A stretch of DNA of 64,000 bases from Malikia spinosa (lineage in GTDB: Bacteria > Pseudomonadota > Gammaproteobacteria > Burkholderiales > Burkholderiaceae_C), in contig NZ_PVLR01000001.1 in the NCBI RefSeq assembly GCF_002980625.1, positions 47,522 through 111,521 on the forward strand, given 5' to 3'. Position 1 is the stretch's first letter; each line of letters starts with the position of its first letter. A program made the position numbers and the translations under genes. The notes beneath the pieces were generated by a model. It was not told the origin of the DNA, made no database searches, and saw only the letters and a program-made list of their open reading frames with translations. This document shows positions 49,097 through 58,154 of the stretch, in pieces.

Positions 49097-50131
49097 ATGA
49101 AGCGATACCTCATCATTGGCGCTGGTGCCATCGGCGCCAGCCTGGCCGCGCAGTTCGAGCTCAACGGCATTCCCTATCGGCTGTTCGGCCGCGGCGAGCA
49201 GATCCGGCATATCCAGGCCCATGGCATCCGCTATGTCCGGCCCGAAGGGACCCGCAGCATCAGGCTACAGGCCTGTGCCGACCGCAGCGAGCTGGCGCTG
49301 ACGCAGCATGATCGGCTGATCTTCACGACCAAGACCCAGGACCTGGAGCGGGCCTGCGCCGACTGGGCCTGGTTGCCGGTGCCGGGCGACGGTCCGGCAC
49401 GCACTGCCTCCGGGCTGCCGGTGCTGACGCCGCAGAACGGCATGGCCGCCGAGCGCATCGCCCTGCGCTGGTTCAGCCAGGTCTATGGCGCCAGCGTCAA
49501 CACGCCGGCGCGCTATACCGAGCTCGGCCAGATCGTGGTCGGGGGCGACCCCGAGCCGGGGCTGATGGTGGTCGGTCGCTTTCCGCAAGGCGAAGACAAG
49601 CTGGCGGCCGAGATCGCCGCCGACCTGTGCCGGGCCGGCTATCTGGCCGAGGCCCAGCCCGACATCCTGCGCTGGAAGGCGGCCAAGCTGATCAACAGCG
49701 TCAGGAACAATGCGCTGGATCTGTTCGAGGGCCCGGCCGGGCTGCTGCAGGCCTATGCCGCAGAGCTGGCGCAGGAGGCGATGGCGGTGTTCGGCGCCAT
49801 GGGCATTGCGCCGGCGCGCGCGCAGGAGCGCCGCCAGCGGGTGTCGCACTGGGGCATTGCGCCTGGCTGCGGCATCGAGCCGGGCCAGCAGTCGACCTGG
49901 CAGAGCCTCGCGCGCGGCGCCTCGCACGAGGTCGATTTCCTGAATGGCGAGATCGTGCTGCTCGGGCGCCTGCACGGGGTCGCGACGCCGTTCAACCAGG
50001 CGATACAGCAGGCGATCGGCCAGCTGTGCCAGTCGTCCCACAGCGCACCGGGCGGCGCGCACCGGGGCGTCTGCCTGGGCCAGGTCGAGTCGCTGTTTAC
50101 AGTGGCGCGGGAGCTGGCTGCCAGGACCTGA
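49097..50131 (+). CDS. Ketopantoate reductase-like (PanE/ApbA family) oxidoreductase
   Basis: A 344-aa protein with an N-terminal Rossmann domain (YLIIGAGAIGASLAAQFELNG, NADP binding), the conserved TTKTQD and LTPQNGMAAE of the ApbA family, and the catalytic Lys in RWKAAKLINSVRNN, followed by an all-helical C-terminal domain. It would reduce a 2-oxo acid such as 2-dehydropantoate, but burkholderial genomes carry several family members and the substrate is not certain. It converges on the Bug gene; the 85-bp gap between shows nothing clear. Confidence 0.82.
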   Translation: MKRYLIIGAGAIGASLAAQFELNGIPYRLFGRGEQIRHIQAHGIRYVRPEGTRSIRLQACADRSELALTQHDRLIFTTKTQDLERACADWAWLPVPGDGPARTASGLPVLTPQNGMAAERIALRWFSQVYGASVNTPARYTELGQIVVGGDPEPGLMVVGRFPQGEDKLAAEIAADLCRAGYLAEAQPDILRWKAAKLINSVRNNALDLFEGPAGLLQAYAAELAQEAMAVFGAMGIAPARAQERRQRVSHWGIAPGCGIEPGQQSTWQSLARGASHEVDFLNGEIVLLGRLHGVATPFNQAIQQAIGQLCQSSHSAPGGAHRGVCLGQVESLFTVARELAART

Positions 50132-50216
50132 GGCACGGGCCGCTGCCCGGACTCGGTCGGCCAACCGGCGACACAGGCAGGGTCCTGGCTGGGGCCGGGG
50201 CGGGCCGGGTCGGGTG

Positions 50217-51215
50217 TTACTCGGCGCTGATGTTCTTGTCGCGGATCAGGCCCGAGAGCTGCTTGGCTTCGCTGGCGAGCAGGGCCTTGAAGTCGGCGGT
50301 GTCGAGTCCGACCGGCTCCGCGCCCAGCGCGTCGTAGCGCTCCTTGCTCTGCGCCTGTGTCAGCGCCTTGGCGATCTCGCGCGCCATGCGGGCGTTGATC
50401 TCGGTCGGCGTGCCGTTGGGCGACCACAGGCCGAACCAGATGTCGAGTTCGGCCTTGAAGCCGAGCTCGCTCAGCGTCGGCACGTTGGGGAAGAATGGCG
50501 AACGCCGGGAGCCGGCGACCGCCAGCATATGCGCCTTGCCCGACCTGACATGCGGGAAGGCGATGCCGGGGTCCATCACATAGTCGGCCTGGCCGCCCAG
50601 CACATCCTGCAGGGCCGGAGCGGCGCCACGGTAGGGAATGTGCACTGCGAAGATGCCTGCGGCCTGCTTGAACAGTTCAGCCGCCAGATGCGGCGGCGTG
50701 CCCGATCCGGCCGAGGCGTAGGACAGCTTGCCCGGGTTCTTGCGTGCGAATTCGACCAGTTCGCGCGCGTCCTTGAACGGTGACTGCGGCTTGACGACCA
50801 GGTACATCTGGCTGCGGCCGATGCCGGCGACCGGGGTCAGGTCTTTGGCCGGATTGAGGGTCTGCTTGAACAGGAAGGGGTTGGCAGTCTCGACCGAGGT
50901 CGGCGCGACCAGGAAGGTGTAGCCGTCGGGCTGGGCGCGCACGACTTCGCTGGCGGCCACGTTGCTGCTGGCGCCGGGCTTGTTGTCGACCACCACGCTC
51001 TGGCCCAGCGATTCGCTGAGCGACTTGGCGACGATGCGCGCCATCACGTCGGTGGTGCCGCCCGCGGCGAAGCCGACCACCAACCGGATCGGCTTGGCGC
51101 TGGGCCAGGCGGCAGTCTGGGCTTGCAGAGGGCCGAGCGCACCGAAGGTGCACAGGGCGGCCGCTGCCGCTCCGATGAGGCGGCGGCGCAAGGGCTGGCG
51201 TGGGAAGGGCTTCAT
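50217..51215 (-). CDS. Bug/TctC-family periplasmic solute-binding protein
   Basis: A 332-aa exported protein: signal peptide with LRRRLIGAAAAALCTFGALG, cleavage near LQAQ. The mature part has the Bug hallmarks KPIRLVVGFAAGGTTDVMAR, VVDNKPGASSNVAA and PYRGAAPALQDVLGGQ. Such proteins bind carboxylates or other small metabolites for TTT transporters, but many, like this one, have no permease nearby. AGGAG lies ahead of ATG 51215. Its promoter region carries the same motif as the leucine-degradation genes, so its ligand may be isovalerate or a related acid (inference). Confidence 0.9.
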   Translation of the reverse strand: MKPFPRQPLRRRLIGAAAAALCTFGALGPLQAQTAAWPSAKPIRLVVGFAAGGTTDVMARIVAKSLSESLGQSVVVDNKPGASSNVAASEVVRAQPDGYTFLVAPTSVETANPFLFKQTLNPAKDLTPVAGIGRSQMYLVVKPQSPFKDARELVEFARKNPGKLSYASAGSGTPPHLAAELFKQAAGIFAVHIPYRGAAPALQDVLGGQADYVMDPGIAFPHVRSGKAHMLAVAGSRRSPFFPNVPTLSELGFKAELDIWFGLWSPNGTPTEINARMAREIAKALTQAQSKERYDALGAEPVGLDTADFKALLASEAKQLSGLIRDKNISAE

Positions 51216-51343
51216 GTCTTTGTCTCCTGTCATGTTGGTGTCCGTGGCCTGCTGTCCAGGGAGCAGCGGGCGCATCGGCTTTTTTATGCCCGCAGATGCA
51301 GCCGGTTGCAGCGTCTGCTGCTGGCGCTGGTGCGGGTCTGGGC

Positions 51344-51391
51344 ATGGTAGGCAGCGCCGCCTGAAAATATCTGCCATTCAGGTAGCAATTC
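51344..51391 (-). promoter_or_regulatory. Activator-type promoter, copy facing the Bug gene
   Basis: On the minus strand GAATTGCTACCTGAATGGC (51391 down to 51373) is followed after 23 bp by TACCAT (51349 down to 51344). The hexamer lies about 129 bp before ATG 51215. Motif, spacing and hexamer match the copies at 51465 and 53887. Confidence 0.6.
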
Positions 51392-51464
51392 ACGCCATCC
51401 GCTGCGGGAGGCAGCCGGACCGTTGACCGCCGGCATGTCGGCGGTGCTGGGCGGTGCTTGGCGC

Positions 51465-51512
51465 GAATTGCAACCAATCTGGCGCATGGCCGGGGCCGGG
51501 CTTGCGTAATAT
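51465..51512 (+). promoter_or_regulatory. Activator-type promoter, copy facing isovaleryl-CoA dehydrogenase
   Basis: GAATTGCAACCAATCTGGC (51465-51483) is followed after 23 bp by TAATAT (51507-51512), 51 bp before ATG 51564. A -35 at the usual 17-bp spacing would start right after the motif, and no TTGACA-like hexamer is there, which suits activator-dependent transcription. Confidence 0.65.
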
Positions 51513-51563
51513 TTCAGGCAATTGCCAACCGATTGCCCACCACTACAAGACCAGGAGACAAAG

Positions 51564-52745
51564 ATGCTGCAGATTCCAGGACTCGACTTCATGCTCGGCG
51601 AAGACATCGATGCGCTGCGCGACGCGGTGCGCGATTTCGCACAAGCCGAGATCGCACCGCGCGCGGCCGAGATCGACCGAACCGACCAGTTTCCGATGGA
51701 CCTCTGGCGCAAGATGGGCGAGCTGGGCCTGCTCGGCATCACGGTCAGCGAGGAATATGGTGGCGCCGGTATGGGCTATCTGGCGCACATGATCGCGCTG
51801 GAGGAAATCAGCCGCGCCTCGGCCAGCGTCGGCTTGAGCTACGGCGCCCATTCCAACCTCTGCGTGAATCAGATCAAGCGCAACGGCAGCGAGGCACAGA
51901 AGCGCCAGTACCTGCCCAAGCTGATCAGCGGCGAGCATGTCGGTGCGCTCGCGATGAGCGAACCCGGCGCTGGCTCGGATGTCGTCAGCATGAAGCTGCG
52001 TGCCGAGGACAAGGGCGGCTACTACCTGCTCAACGGCAACAAGATGTGGATCACCAACGGCCCCGACGCCGACACGCTGGTGGTCTATGCCAAGACCGAG
52101 CCAGAATTGGGTGCCAAGGGCATCACGGCCTTCATCATCGAGAAGGGCATGAAGGGCTTTTCGGTGGCGCAGAAGCTCGACAAGCTTGGCATGCGCGGCA
52201 GTCATACCGGCGAGCTGGTGTTCGACAACGTCGAGGTGCCGGCCTCCCAGATCCTGGGCGGGCTGAACCAGGGCGTCAAGGTGCTGATGAGCGGGCTCGA
52301 CTACGAGCGCGCCGTGCTCGCGGCCGGCCCGATCGGCATCATGCAGTCGGTGCTGGACAACGTCGTGCCCTATATCCACGACCGCAAGCAGTTCGGCCAG
52401 AGCATCGGCGAGTTCCAGCTGGTGCAGGCCAAGGTGGCCGACATGTACACCGTGCTGCAGGCCGGCCGCGCCTTCTGCTACCAGATCGGCAAGAACCTCG
52501 ACGCCCTCGGCGACGGCCACGCGCGCCATGTGCGCAAGGACTGCGCCAGCGTGATCCTCTGGTGCGCCGAGCAGGCGACCAAGATGGCCGGCGACGGCAT
52601 CCAGCTCTTTGGCGGCAATGGCTACATCAATGAATACCCGCTCGGGCGGCTCTGGCGCGATGCCAAGCTGTACGAGATCGGCGCGGGAACGAGCGAGATC
52701 CGCCGCATGCTGATCGGGCGCGAGCTGTTCGCCGAGACTGCCTGA
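51564..52745 (+). CDS. liuA: Isovaleryl-CoA dehydrogenase
   Basis: A 393-aa acyl-CoA dehydrogenase. The FAD/substrate signature [20 protein letters not shown] and [18 protein letters not shown], plus the catalytic Glu in [13 protein letters not shown] (E248, the position used by isovaleryl-CoA dehydrogenases), support the assignment, as does the gene cluster. It oxidises isovaleryl-CoA to 3-methylcrotonyl-CoA in leucine breakdown, passing electrons to ETF. AGGAG at 51553-51557 fixes ATG 51564. It is followed by an opposed AraC regulator before the other pathway genes. Confidence 0.92.
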   Translation: MLQIPGLDFMLGEDIDALRDAVRDFAQAEIAPRAAEIDRTDQFPMDLWRKMGELGLLGITVSEEYGGAGMGYLAHMIALEEISRASASVGLSYGAHSNLCVNQIKRNGSEAQKRQYLPKLISGEHVGALAMSEPGAGSDVVSMKLRAEDKGGYYLLNGNKMWITNGPDADTLVVYAKTEPELGAKGITAFIIEKGMKGFSVAQKLDKLGMRGSHTGELVFDNVEVPASQILGGLNQGVKVLMSGLDYERAVLAAGPIGIMQSVLDNVVPYIHDRKQFGQSIGEFQLVQAKVADMYTVLQAGRAFCYQIGKNLDALGDGHARHVRKDCASVILWCAEQATKMAGDGIQLFGGNGYINEYPLGRLWRDAKLYEIGAGTSEIRRMLIGRELFAETA

Positions 52746-52761
52746 GCCAACCGGATCGCCC

Positions 52762-53862
52762 TCAGTCCGGCGGCACGCGCAGCGCAGCGAGCTCGCGCTG
52801 CTGCTGGCGGTATTCCGCCGGCGTCTGTCCGGTCCAGCCGCGAAAGGCCCGGATGAAGCTCTTTTCGCTCGTGAAGCCGGTCGCCTCGGCCAGCTGCTTG
52901 TTGGGCTTTTGCGTGCGCAGCAGCAGCTCGATCGCGCGCTCGCGCCGCACCGCGTCTTTCAGCGCCTGCAGCGAGCTGCCGAGCTCGTGCAGCTGGCGGT
53001 GCAGCGTGCGTGGCGAGACATGCAGCAGCGCCGCCAGTCCCTCGGCGTTGTGCGCGTCCTGTGGCCGGCTGCGCAGCAACTGGCGCACGCGCTCGAGCAG
53101 CAGCCGGTCGCGCCGGTAGGACTGCACCATCAGCGGCAGCGCATTCTTTAGCAGCTGATTCATGGCGGCTTCGTCGCGCCGCAGCGGCAAGTCCAGATAG
53201 CGCGCATCGAAGCGCAGTGCGGTCTGCGCCGCCGAAAACTGCACCGGCCCCGGGAACAGCACCGCGTAGCTGTCGCGATGCGGTGGCGCCGCGAAGCTGA
53301 AGCTCGCCCCCAGCAGCGGGATGCGCGAGTCGCTGTACCAGCAGGCCAGGCCGTGGATGTTGCGCAACACCGAAACATGGCAGAACTCGCGCGTCGGCAG
53401 CGGGGGGCGCGGGTCGGCCAGGGTGATTTCAGCCACCCCGTCGGCCTCGGTCACTTTCAGTTCGATGTCGTCGGCCAGCAGCCCGTGGTGGCGGCACCAG
53501 CGTTTGAGCGCCCGCCGCAGCGTCGGCGCGCCCAGCGAGGCGCGCGCCAGCATGCCGTAGCTGCCCCAGGGCAGGCGACGAGCAAACCAGCCCAGTGCCT
53601 CGTCGTCGAGCTCGCGCATCGCATGGCCCGACAGGCGCTCCATCTGCAGCGCGCTGATGCGCGCTTGCGGGTCATCGATACGCTCTGGCGGGATTTGTGC
53701 CGCCGCCCAGGCTCCGGCCGGATCGAGTCCACGCCTGGCATAGGCGCAGGCAATGGCCTGGACGAAGGCCATTGGCGTCACGGCCTGGCCGGCCTGCCGG
53801 GCGTTGACTGGCTGCTGCTGGCCGCCGTCCGGCGGGCGGGGGGAGGCGCTGATGAGGGGCAT
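52762..53862 (-). CDS. AraC-family transcriptional regulator (Arabinose_bd-type N-terminus)
   Basis: About 366 aa. The N-terminal half (from FVQAIACAYARRGLDP to about residue 210) is the long sensor domain seen in OruR/ArgR-type AraC regulators. The C-terminal double helix-turn-helix runs from about 265 (LAALLHVSPRTLHRQLHELG, then KQLAEATGFTSEKSFIRAFRGWTGQTPAEYR). Start is uncertain: ATG 53862 has AAGGTG upstream; ATG 53886 abuts the motif at 53887. It lies inside the leucine-degradation cluster, divergent from the acyl-CoA synthetase, and is the obvious candidate to bind the three shared motif copies. The MerR-type LiuR known from other bacteria was not seen. Confidence 0.85.
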   Translation of the reverse strand: MPLISASPRPPDGGQQQPVNARQAGQAVTPMAFVQAIACAYARRGLDPAGAWAAAQIPPERIDDPQARISALQMERLSGHAMRELDDEALGWFARRLPWGSYGMLARASLGAPTLRRALKRWCRHHGLLADDIELKVTEADGVAEITLADPRPPLPTREFCHVSVLRNIHGLACWYSDSRIPLLGASFSFAAPPHRDSYAVLFPGPVQFSAAQTALRFDARYLDLPLRRDEAAMNQLLKNALPLMVQSYRRDRLLLERVRQLLRSRPQDAHNAEGLAALLHVSPRTLHRQLHELGSSLQALKDAVRRERAIELLLRTQKPNKQLAEATGFTSEKSFIRAFRGWTGQTPAEYRQQQRELAALRVPPD

Positions 53863-53886
53863 CTGAAGGGCGCACCTTGATGGCAT

Positions 53887-53934
53887 GAATTGCAACCATT
53901 GTGGCACACGCCAGCCGCTGCGCGTCCCTACCAT
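53887..53934 (+). promoter_or_regulatory. Activator-type promoter, copy facing the acyl-CoA synthetase gene
   Basis: GAATTGCAACCATTGTGGC (53887-53905) is followed after 23 bp by TACCAT (53929-53934), 39 bp before ATG 53973. The first 12 bases equal the copy at 51465, and CCTACCATG is shared with the copy facing the Bug gene. It also lies at the 5' end of the AraC gene, so the regulator may control itself. Confidence 0.65.
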
Positions 53935-53972
53935 GGCGGCATAAGAACCATCAGTGACAGCAGGAGACCAGC

Positions 53973-55697
53973 ATGCAGCAAGACAACCTTACCGCGGATC
54001 AACCCTTGGCCCTGGCACAGGGCGCCACCGACCAGCCCCTGATCGAGCAGACCATCGGCGCCTGTTTCGATGCCATGGTGGCGCGCCAGCCCGAGCACGA
54101 GGCGCTGGTCAGCGTGCACCAGGGCCGACGCTACAGCTATCGGCAATTGCAGCAGGCCGCGCGCCAGCTCGCCAGCGCCTTGCTCGGGCTGGGCCTGGAG
54201 CCGGGCGACCGGGTCGGCATCTGGTCGCACAACAATGCCGAATGGGTGTTGCTGCAGCTGGCCACGGCCCAGGTCGGCCTGGTGCTGGTCAACATCAACC
54301 CGGCCTATCGCACGGCCGAGGTCGAATACGCGCTCAACAAGGTTGGCTGCCGCGCGCTGGTGACCATGAGCCGCTTCAAGAGCAGCGACTATCTGGCCAT
54401 GCTGCAGCAGCTGGCGCCGGAATGGGCCCATGGCCAGCCCGGCGCGCTCGAGTCGGGTCAGCTGCCGCATTTGCGCAGCGTGGTCTGGATCGATGTGCCC
54501 GGCCAGGGCGAGGAAGTACCGGGCCTGCTGCGCTTTTCCGAGCTGATGACGCGCGGGCGCTCGGACGACGCGCGAATCGACCGCATCGCCGCCACGCTGA
54601 ATCCCGATGATGCGATCAACATCCAGTTCACCAGCGGCACCACCGGCTTCCCCAAGGGCGCGACGCTGACGCACCGCAACATCCTGAACAACGGCTTCTT
54701 CATCGGCGAGGCGATGCGCCTGAACCCGGCTGATCGGCTCTGCATCCCGGTGCCGCTGTATCACTGCTTCGGCATGGTGCTGGGCAACCTGGCCTGCCTG
54801 ACGCATGGCTCGACCATCGTCTATCCGAACGACGCCTTCGATCCGCTGACCGTGCTGCAGAGCGTGCAGGACGAACGCTGCACCGGCCTGCACGGCGTGC
54901 CGACCATGTTCATCGCCGAGCTGGACCACCCGCGCTTTGCCGAGTTCGACCTCTCGACCCTGCGCACCGGCATCATGGCCGGCTCGCCCTGTCCGATCGA
55001 GGTCATGAAGCGGGTCGTCAGCGACATGCACCTGGACCAGATCACGATCGCCTACGGCATGACCGAGACCAGTCCGGTCAGCTGCCAGAGCCGCACCGAC
55101 ACGCCGCTGGACAAGCGGGTCTCGACCGTCGGCCAGGTCCAGCCCCACCTCGAGGTCAGGATCGCCGACCCCGAGACCGGCGCCACGCTGGCGCGCGGCC
55201 AGGCCGGCGAGCTCTGCACCCGTGGCTATTCGGTCATGCAGGGCTACTGGGGCGACGAGGCCAAGACGCGCGAGGCGATCGATGCCGCGGGCTGGATGCA
55301 CACCGGCGACCTCGCGACCATGGATGAGCAGGGCTACATCAACATCGTCGGCCGCATCAAGGATATGGTGATCCGCGGCGGCGAGAACATCTACCCGCGC
55401 GAGATCGAGGAGTTCCTCTACCGCCTGCCACAGGTGCAGGACGTGCAGGTGGTCGGCGTGCCCGACGAGCGCTTCGGCGAGGAGCTGTGCGCCTGGGTGG
55501 TGCTCAAGCCGGGCCAGAGCCTGTCCGAGGACGAGCTGCGCGAGTTCTGCCGCGGCCGCATTGCCCACTACAAGATTCCGCGCCATATCCGCTTCGTCGA
55601 GGGCTTCCCGATGACGGTGACCGGCAAGATCCAGAAGTTCAAGATCCGCGAAGCGATGAAGGCCCAGCTCGGCCTGCAGGAAGCCAGGACGGCTTGA
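53973..55697 (+). CDS. AMP-dependent acyl-CoA synthetase
   Basis: A 574-aa acyl-AMP ligase. The ATP loop [16 protein letters not shown] (about 216-231), the [10 protein letters not shown] motif, the hinge-containing [20 protein letters not shown] and [14 protein letters not shown], and the C-terminal catalytic Lys in [14 protein letters not shown] are all present. Medium-chain or branched-chain acids are the likely substrates for this subgroup. Placed between isovaleryl-CoA dehydrogenase and the carboxylase genes, it may activate isovalerate or a related acid taken up from outside (inference). Its promoter carries the shared motif. Confidence 0.88.
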   Translation: MQQDNLTADQPLALAQGATDQPLIEQTIGACFDAMVARQPEHEALVSVHQGRRYSYRQLQQAARQLASALLGLGLEPGDRVGIWSHNNAEWVLLQLATAQVGLVLVNINPAYRTAEVEYALNKVGCRALVTMSRFKSSDYLAMLQQLAPEWAHGQPGALESGQLPHLRSVVWIDVPGQGEEVPGLLRFSELMTRGRSDDARIDRIAATLNPDDAINIQFTSGTTGFPKGATLTHRNILNNGFFIGEAMRLNPADRLCIPVPLYHCFGMVLGNLACLTHGSTIVYPNDAFDPLTVLQSVQDERCTGLHGVPTMFIAELDHPRFAEFDLSTLRTGIMAGSPCPIEVMKRVVSDMHLDQITIAYGMTETSPVSCQSRTDTPLDKRVSTVGQVQPHLEVRIADPETGATLARGQAGELCTRGYSVMQGYWGDEAKTREAIDAAGWMHTGDLATMDEQGYINIVGRIKDMVIRGGENIYPREIEEFLYRLPQVQDVQVVGVPDERFGEELCAWVVLKPGQSLSEDELREFCRGRIAHYKIPRHIRFVEGFPMTVTGKIQKFKIREAMKAQLGLQEARTA

Positions 55698-55748
55698 CGC
55701 TGACCTGAAAGCCGTCCCCTTCACGATCCGACACAGAAAGCCCCCCAG

Positions 55749-57356
55749 ATGAGCACACTCGGCACCCAACTCAATCCGCGCAGCGCGGACTTCCAGGCCA
55801 ATGCCGCCGCGATGCGCGCGCTGGTCGATGACCTGCGAGAGCGCATCGAACAGATCGCGCAGGGCGGCGGCGACGCCGCGCGCGCCAAGCACCTGGCGCG
55901 TGGCAAGCTGCTGCCGCGCGAGCGCGTGCAGATGCTGCTCGACCCCGGCACGCCCTTCCTTGAACTCGCGCCGCTGGCCGCGCTCAATATGTACGGCAAC
56001 GAGGCGCCTGGCGCCGGCCTCATCGCCGGTATCGGCCGCGTCGCCGGCATCGACTGCCTAGTGGTCTGCAACGATGCCACGGTCAAGGGCGGCACCTATT
56101 ACCCGCTGACGGTCAAGAAGCACTTGCGCGCGCAGGAGATCGCCGAGCAGAACCGACTGCCCTGCATCTACCTGGTCGACTCGGGCGGCGCCAACCTGCC
56201 GAACCAGGACGAGGTGTTCCCGGACCGCGACCACTTCGGCCGCATCTTCTACAACCAGGCCAATATGAGCGCGCAGGGCATCGCGCAGATCGCGGTCGTC
56301 ATGGGCAGCTGCACCGCGGGCGGCGCCTATGTGCCGGCGATGAGCGACGAGACCATCATCGTCAAGAACCAGGGCACGATCTTCCTGGGCGGTCCGCCGC
56401 TGGTCAAGGCCGCCACCGGCGAGGAGGTCAGCGCCGAGGACCTCGGCGGCGGCGACGTCCATACCCGACTGAGCGGTGTGGCTGACCATCTGGCGCAGAA
56501 CGATCTGCATGCGCTGAAACTCGCGCGCGAGGCGGTGGGCCACCTGAATCGGGCCAAGCAGTCCGAGATCCCGCTGCGCGAGCCACGCGCGCCGCTGTTC
56601 CCGGCCGACGAGCTCTACGGCGTGATCCCGACCGACACCCGCAAGCCCTTCGACGTGCGCGAGATCATCGCGCGCCTGGTCGACGGCTCCGAGCTGCACG
56701 AGTTCAAGCCGCGCTTTGGCACCACGCTGGTGTGCGGCTTTGCGCATATCGAGGGCATGGCGGTCGGCATCATCGCCAACAACGGCATCCTGTTCTCGGA
56801 GTCGGCCTTGAAGGGCGCGCATTTCATCGAGCTGTGCTGCCAGCGCAAGATCCCGCTGGTGTTCCTGCAGAACATCACCGGCTTCATGGTCGGGCGCAAG
56901 TACGAGAACGAGGGCATCGCGCGCAACGGCGCCAAGATGGTGACTGCGGTCGCGACCGCGCAGGTGCCCAAGTTCACCGTCATCATCGGCGGCAGCTTTG
57001 GTGCCGGCAACTACGGCATGTGTGGTCGTGCCTACTCGCCGCGCTTCCTCTGGATGTGGCCCAACGCGCGCATCAGCGTGATGGGCGGCGAGCAGGCCGC
57101 CAGCGTGCTGGCGACCGTGCGGCGCGATGGCATCGAGGCCAAGGGCAAGCAGTGGAGCGCCGAGGAAGAGGAAGCCTTCAAGGCACCGATCCGCCAGCAG
57201 TACGAGCAGCAGGGCCACCCCTACTACGCCAGCGCCCGGCTCTGGGACGACGGCGTGATCGACCCGGCCGACACGCGCCGCGTGCTGGCGCTGGGCCTGT
57301 CGGCCAGCCTGAACGCGCCGATCCCCGAGACCAAGTTCGGCATCTTCCGCATGTGA
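55749..57356 (+). CDS. liuB: Methylcrotonyl-CoA carboxylase, carboxyltransferase (beta) subunit
   Basis: A 535-aa biotin-dependent carboxyltransferase. Typical segments are [59 protein letters not shown] and, in the C-terminal half, [19 protein letters not shown] [15 protein letters not shown] and [18 protein letters not shown]. These are characteristic of MCC-beta rather than propionyl-CoA carboxylase. It transfers the carboxyl group from biotin to 3-methylcrotonyl-CoA. Seven bp separate it from the hydratase gene, and the four genes from here to HMG-CoA lyase form one operon. Confidence 0.94.
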   Translation: MSTLGTQLNPRSADFQANAAAMRALVDDLRERIEQIAQGGGDAARAKHLARGKLLPRERVQMLLDPGTPFLELAPLAALNMYGNEAPGAGLIAGIGRVAGIDCLVVCNDATVKGGTYYPLTVKKHLRAQEIAEQNRLPCIYLVDSGGANLPNQDEVFPDRDHFGRIFYNQANMSAQGIAQIAVVMGSCTAGGAYVPAMSDETIIVKNQGTIFLGGPPLVKAATGEEVSAEDLGGGDVHTRLSGVADHLAQNDLHALKLAREAVGHLNRAKQSEIPLREPRAPLFPADELYGVIPTDTRKPFDVREIIARLVDGSELHEFKPRFGTTLVCGFAHIEGMAVGIIANNGILFSESALKGAHFIELCCQRKIPLVFLQNITGFMVGRKYENEGIARNGAKMVTAVATAQVPKFTVIIGGSFGAGNYGMCGRAYSPRFLWMWPNARISVMGGEQAASVLATVRRDGIEAKGKQWSAEEEEAFKAPIRQQYEQQGHPYYASARLWDDGVIDPADTRRVLALGLSASLNAPIPETKFGIFRM

Positions 57357-57363
57357 GGCCGTG

Positions 57364-58143
57364 ATGAGCAATCTGAACATCAAGGTCGAGGCGCAACGCG
57401 CCACCCTCACGCTGACCCGGCCCGAACTGCGCAACGCCTTCAATGACGAAGTGATTGCCGAACTCACCCAGGCCTTCACCGAGCTCGGGGCCCGCGAGGA
57501 CGTGCGCGCCATCGTGCTGGCTGCCGAGGGACCGGCCTTCTGCGCCGGCGCTGACCTGAACTGGATGCGCCGCATGGCCGACTATGACCGCGAGCAGAAC
57601 CTGGCCGACGCGGCGCGCCTGGCCGAGATGCTGCGCGTGATCCACCACTGCCCGAAGCCGGTCGTGGCGCGCGTGCAGGGCGATGTCTACGCCGGCGGCA
57701 TGGGACTGGTGGCCTGCTGCGACATTGCGCTCAGCATCGATTCCGCGCATTACTGCCTGAGCGAGACCCGGCTCGGGCTGGTGCCAGCCACCATCAGCCC
57801 CTATGTGATGCGTGCCATGGGGCCGCGCGCCGCCCAGCGCTACTGCCTGAGCGCCGAGCGCTTCGATGCCGCCGAAGCGCTGCGCATCGGCTTCGTGCAC
57901 GAGGTGGTGCCGGCCGATCAGCTCGATGAGCGGATCGATGCGGTCGCCCAGGCGCTGATCCATGCGAGCCCGGCCGCGGTGCGTGCCTGCAAGCGCCTGC
58001 TGCAGGATGTCGCGCAGCGCGAGATCGACGCCGCGCTGATCGCCCAGACGGTCGAGGCCATTGCCGACATCCGCTCCAGCACCGAGGGCAGGGAGGGCGT
58101 GCAGTCCTTCCTGCAAAAACGTCAGCCAGCCTGGCTGGCCTGA
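57364..58143 (+). CDS. liuC: Methylglutaconyl-CoA hydratase (enoyl-CoA hydratase family)
   Basis: A 259-aa crotonase-fold protein. The oxyanion-hole segments are FCAGADLNWMRRM (about 60-72) and GDVYAGGMGLVACCDIAL (about 103-120), with the conserved LSETRLGLVPATISPYV downstream. Position between the two carboxylase subunit genes is the standard one for LiuC, which hydrates 3-methylglutaconyl-CoA to HMG-CoA. GTG at 57361 directly precedes ATG 57364 in frame; the ATG is used. Confidence 0.9.
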   Translation: MSNLNIKVEAQRATLTLTRPELRNAFNDEVIAELTQAFTELGAREDVRAIVLAAEGPAFCAGADLNWMRRMADYDREQNLADAARLAEMLRVIHHCPKPVVARVQGDVYAGGMGLVACCDIALSIDSAHYCLSETRLGLVPATISPYVMRAMGPRAAQRYCLSAERFDAAEALRIGFVHEVVPADQLDERIDAVAQALIHASPAAVRACKRLLQDVAQREIDAALIAQTVEAIADIRSSTEGREGVQSFLQKRQPAWLA

Positions 58144-58154
58144 GGAAACAAGCC

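Larger units (their letters stand above)
51216..51563. other. 348-bp divergent regulatory region between the Bug gene and isovaleryl-CoA dehydrogenase
   Basis: No gene is evident. It holds two copies of the motif GAATTGCWACCWNNNTGGC, one facing each gene, each followed at the same distance by a -10-like hexamer. The rest is unremarkable GC-rich leader sequence; the related-looking CAATTGCCAACC at 51519 is close to but not the same as the motif. Confidence 0.7.

Noticed and set aside
51519..51538. CAATTGCCAACCGATTGCCC as a fourth copy of the leucine-regulon motif
   Set aside because: It needs a one-base insertion, lacks the TGGC half at the right place and has no hexamer at the 23-bp spacing.
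51458..52633. A 391-codon plus-strand frame overlapping isovaleryl-CoA dehydrogenase
   Set aside because: It is the wrong frame of the dehydrogenase, Arg/Gly/Pro-rich and without motifs.
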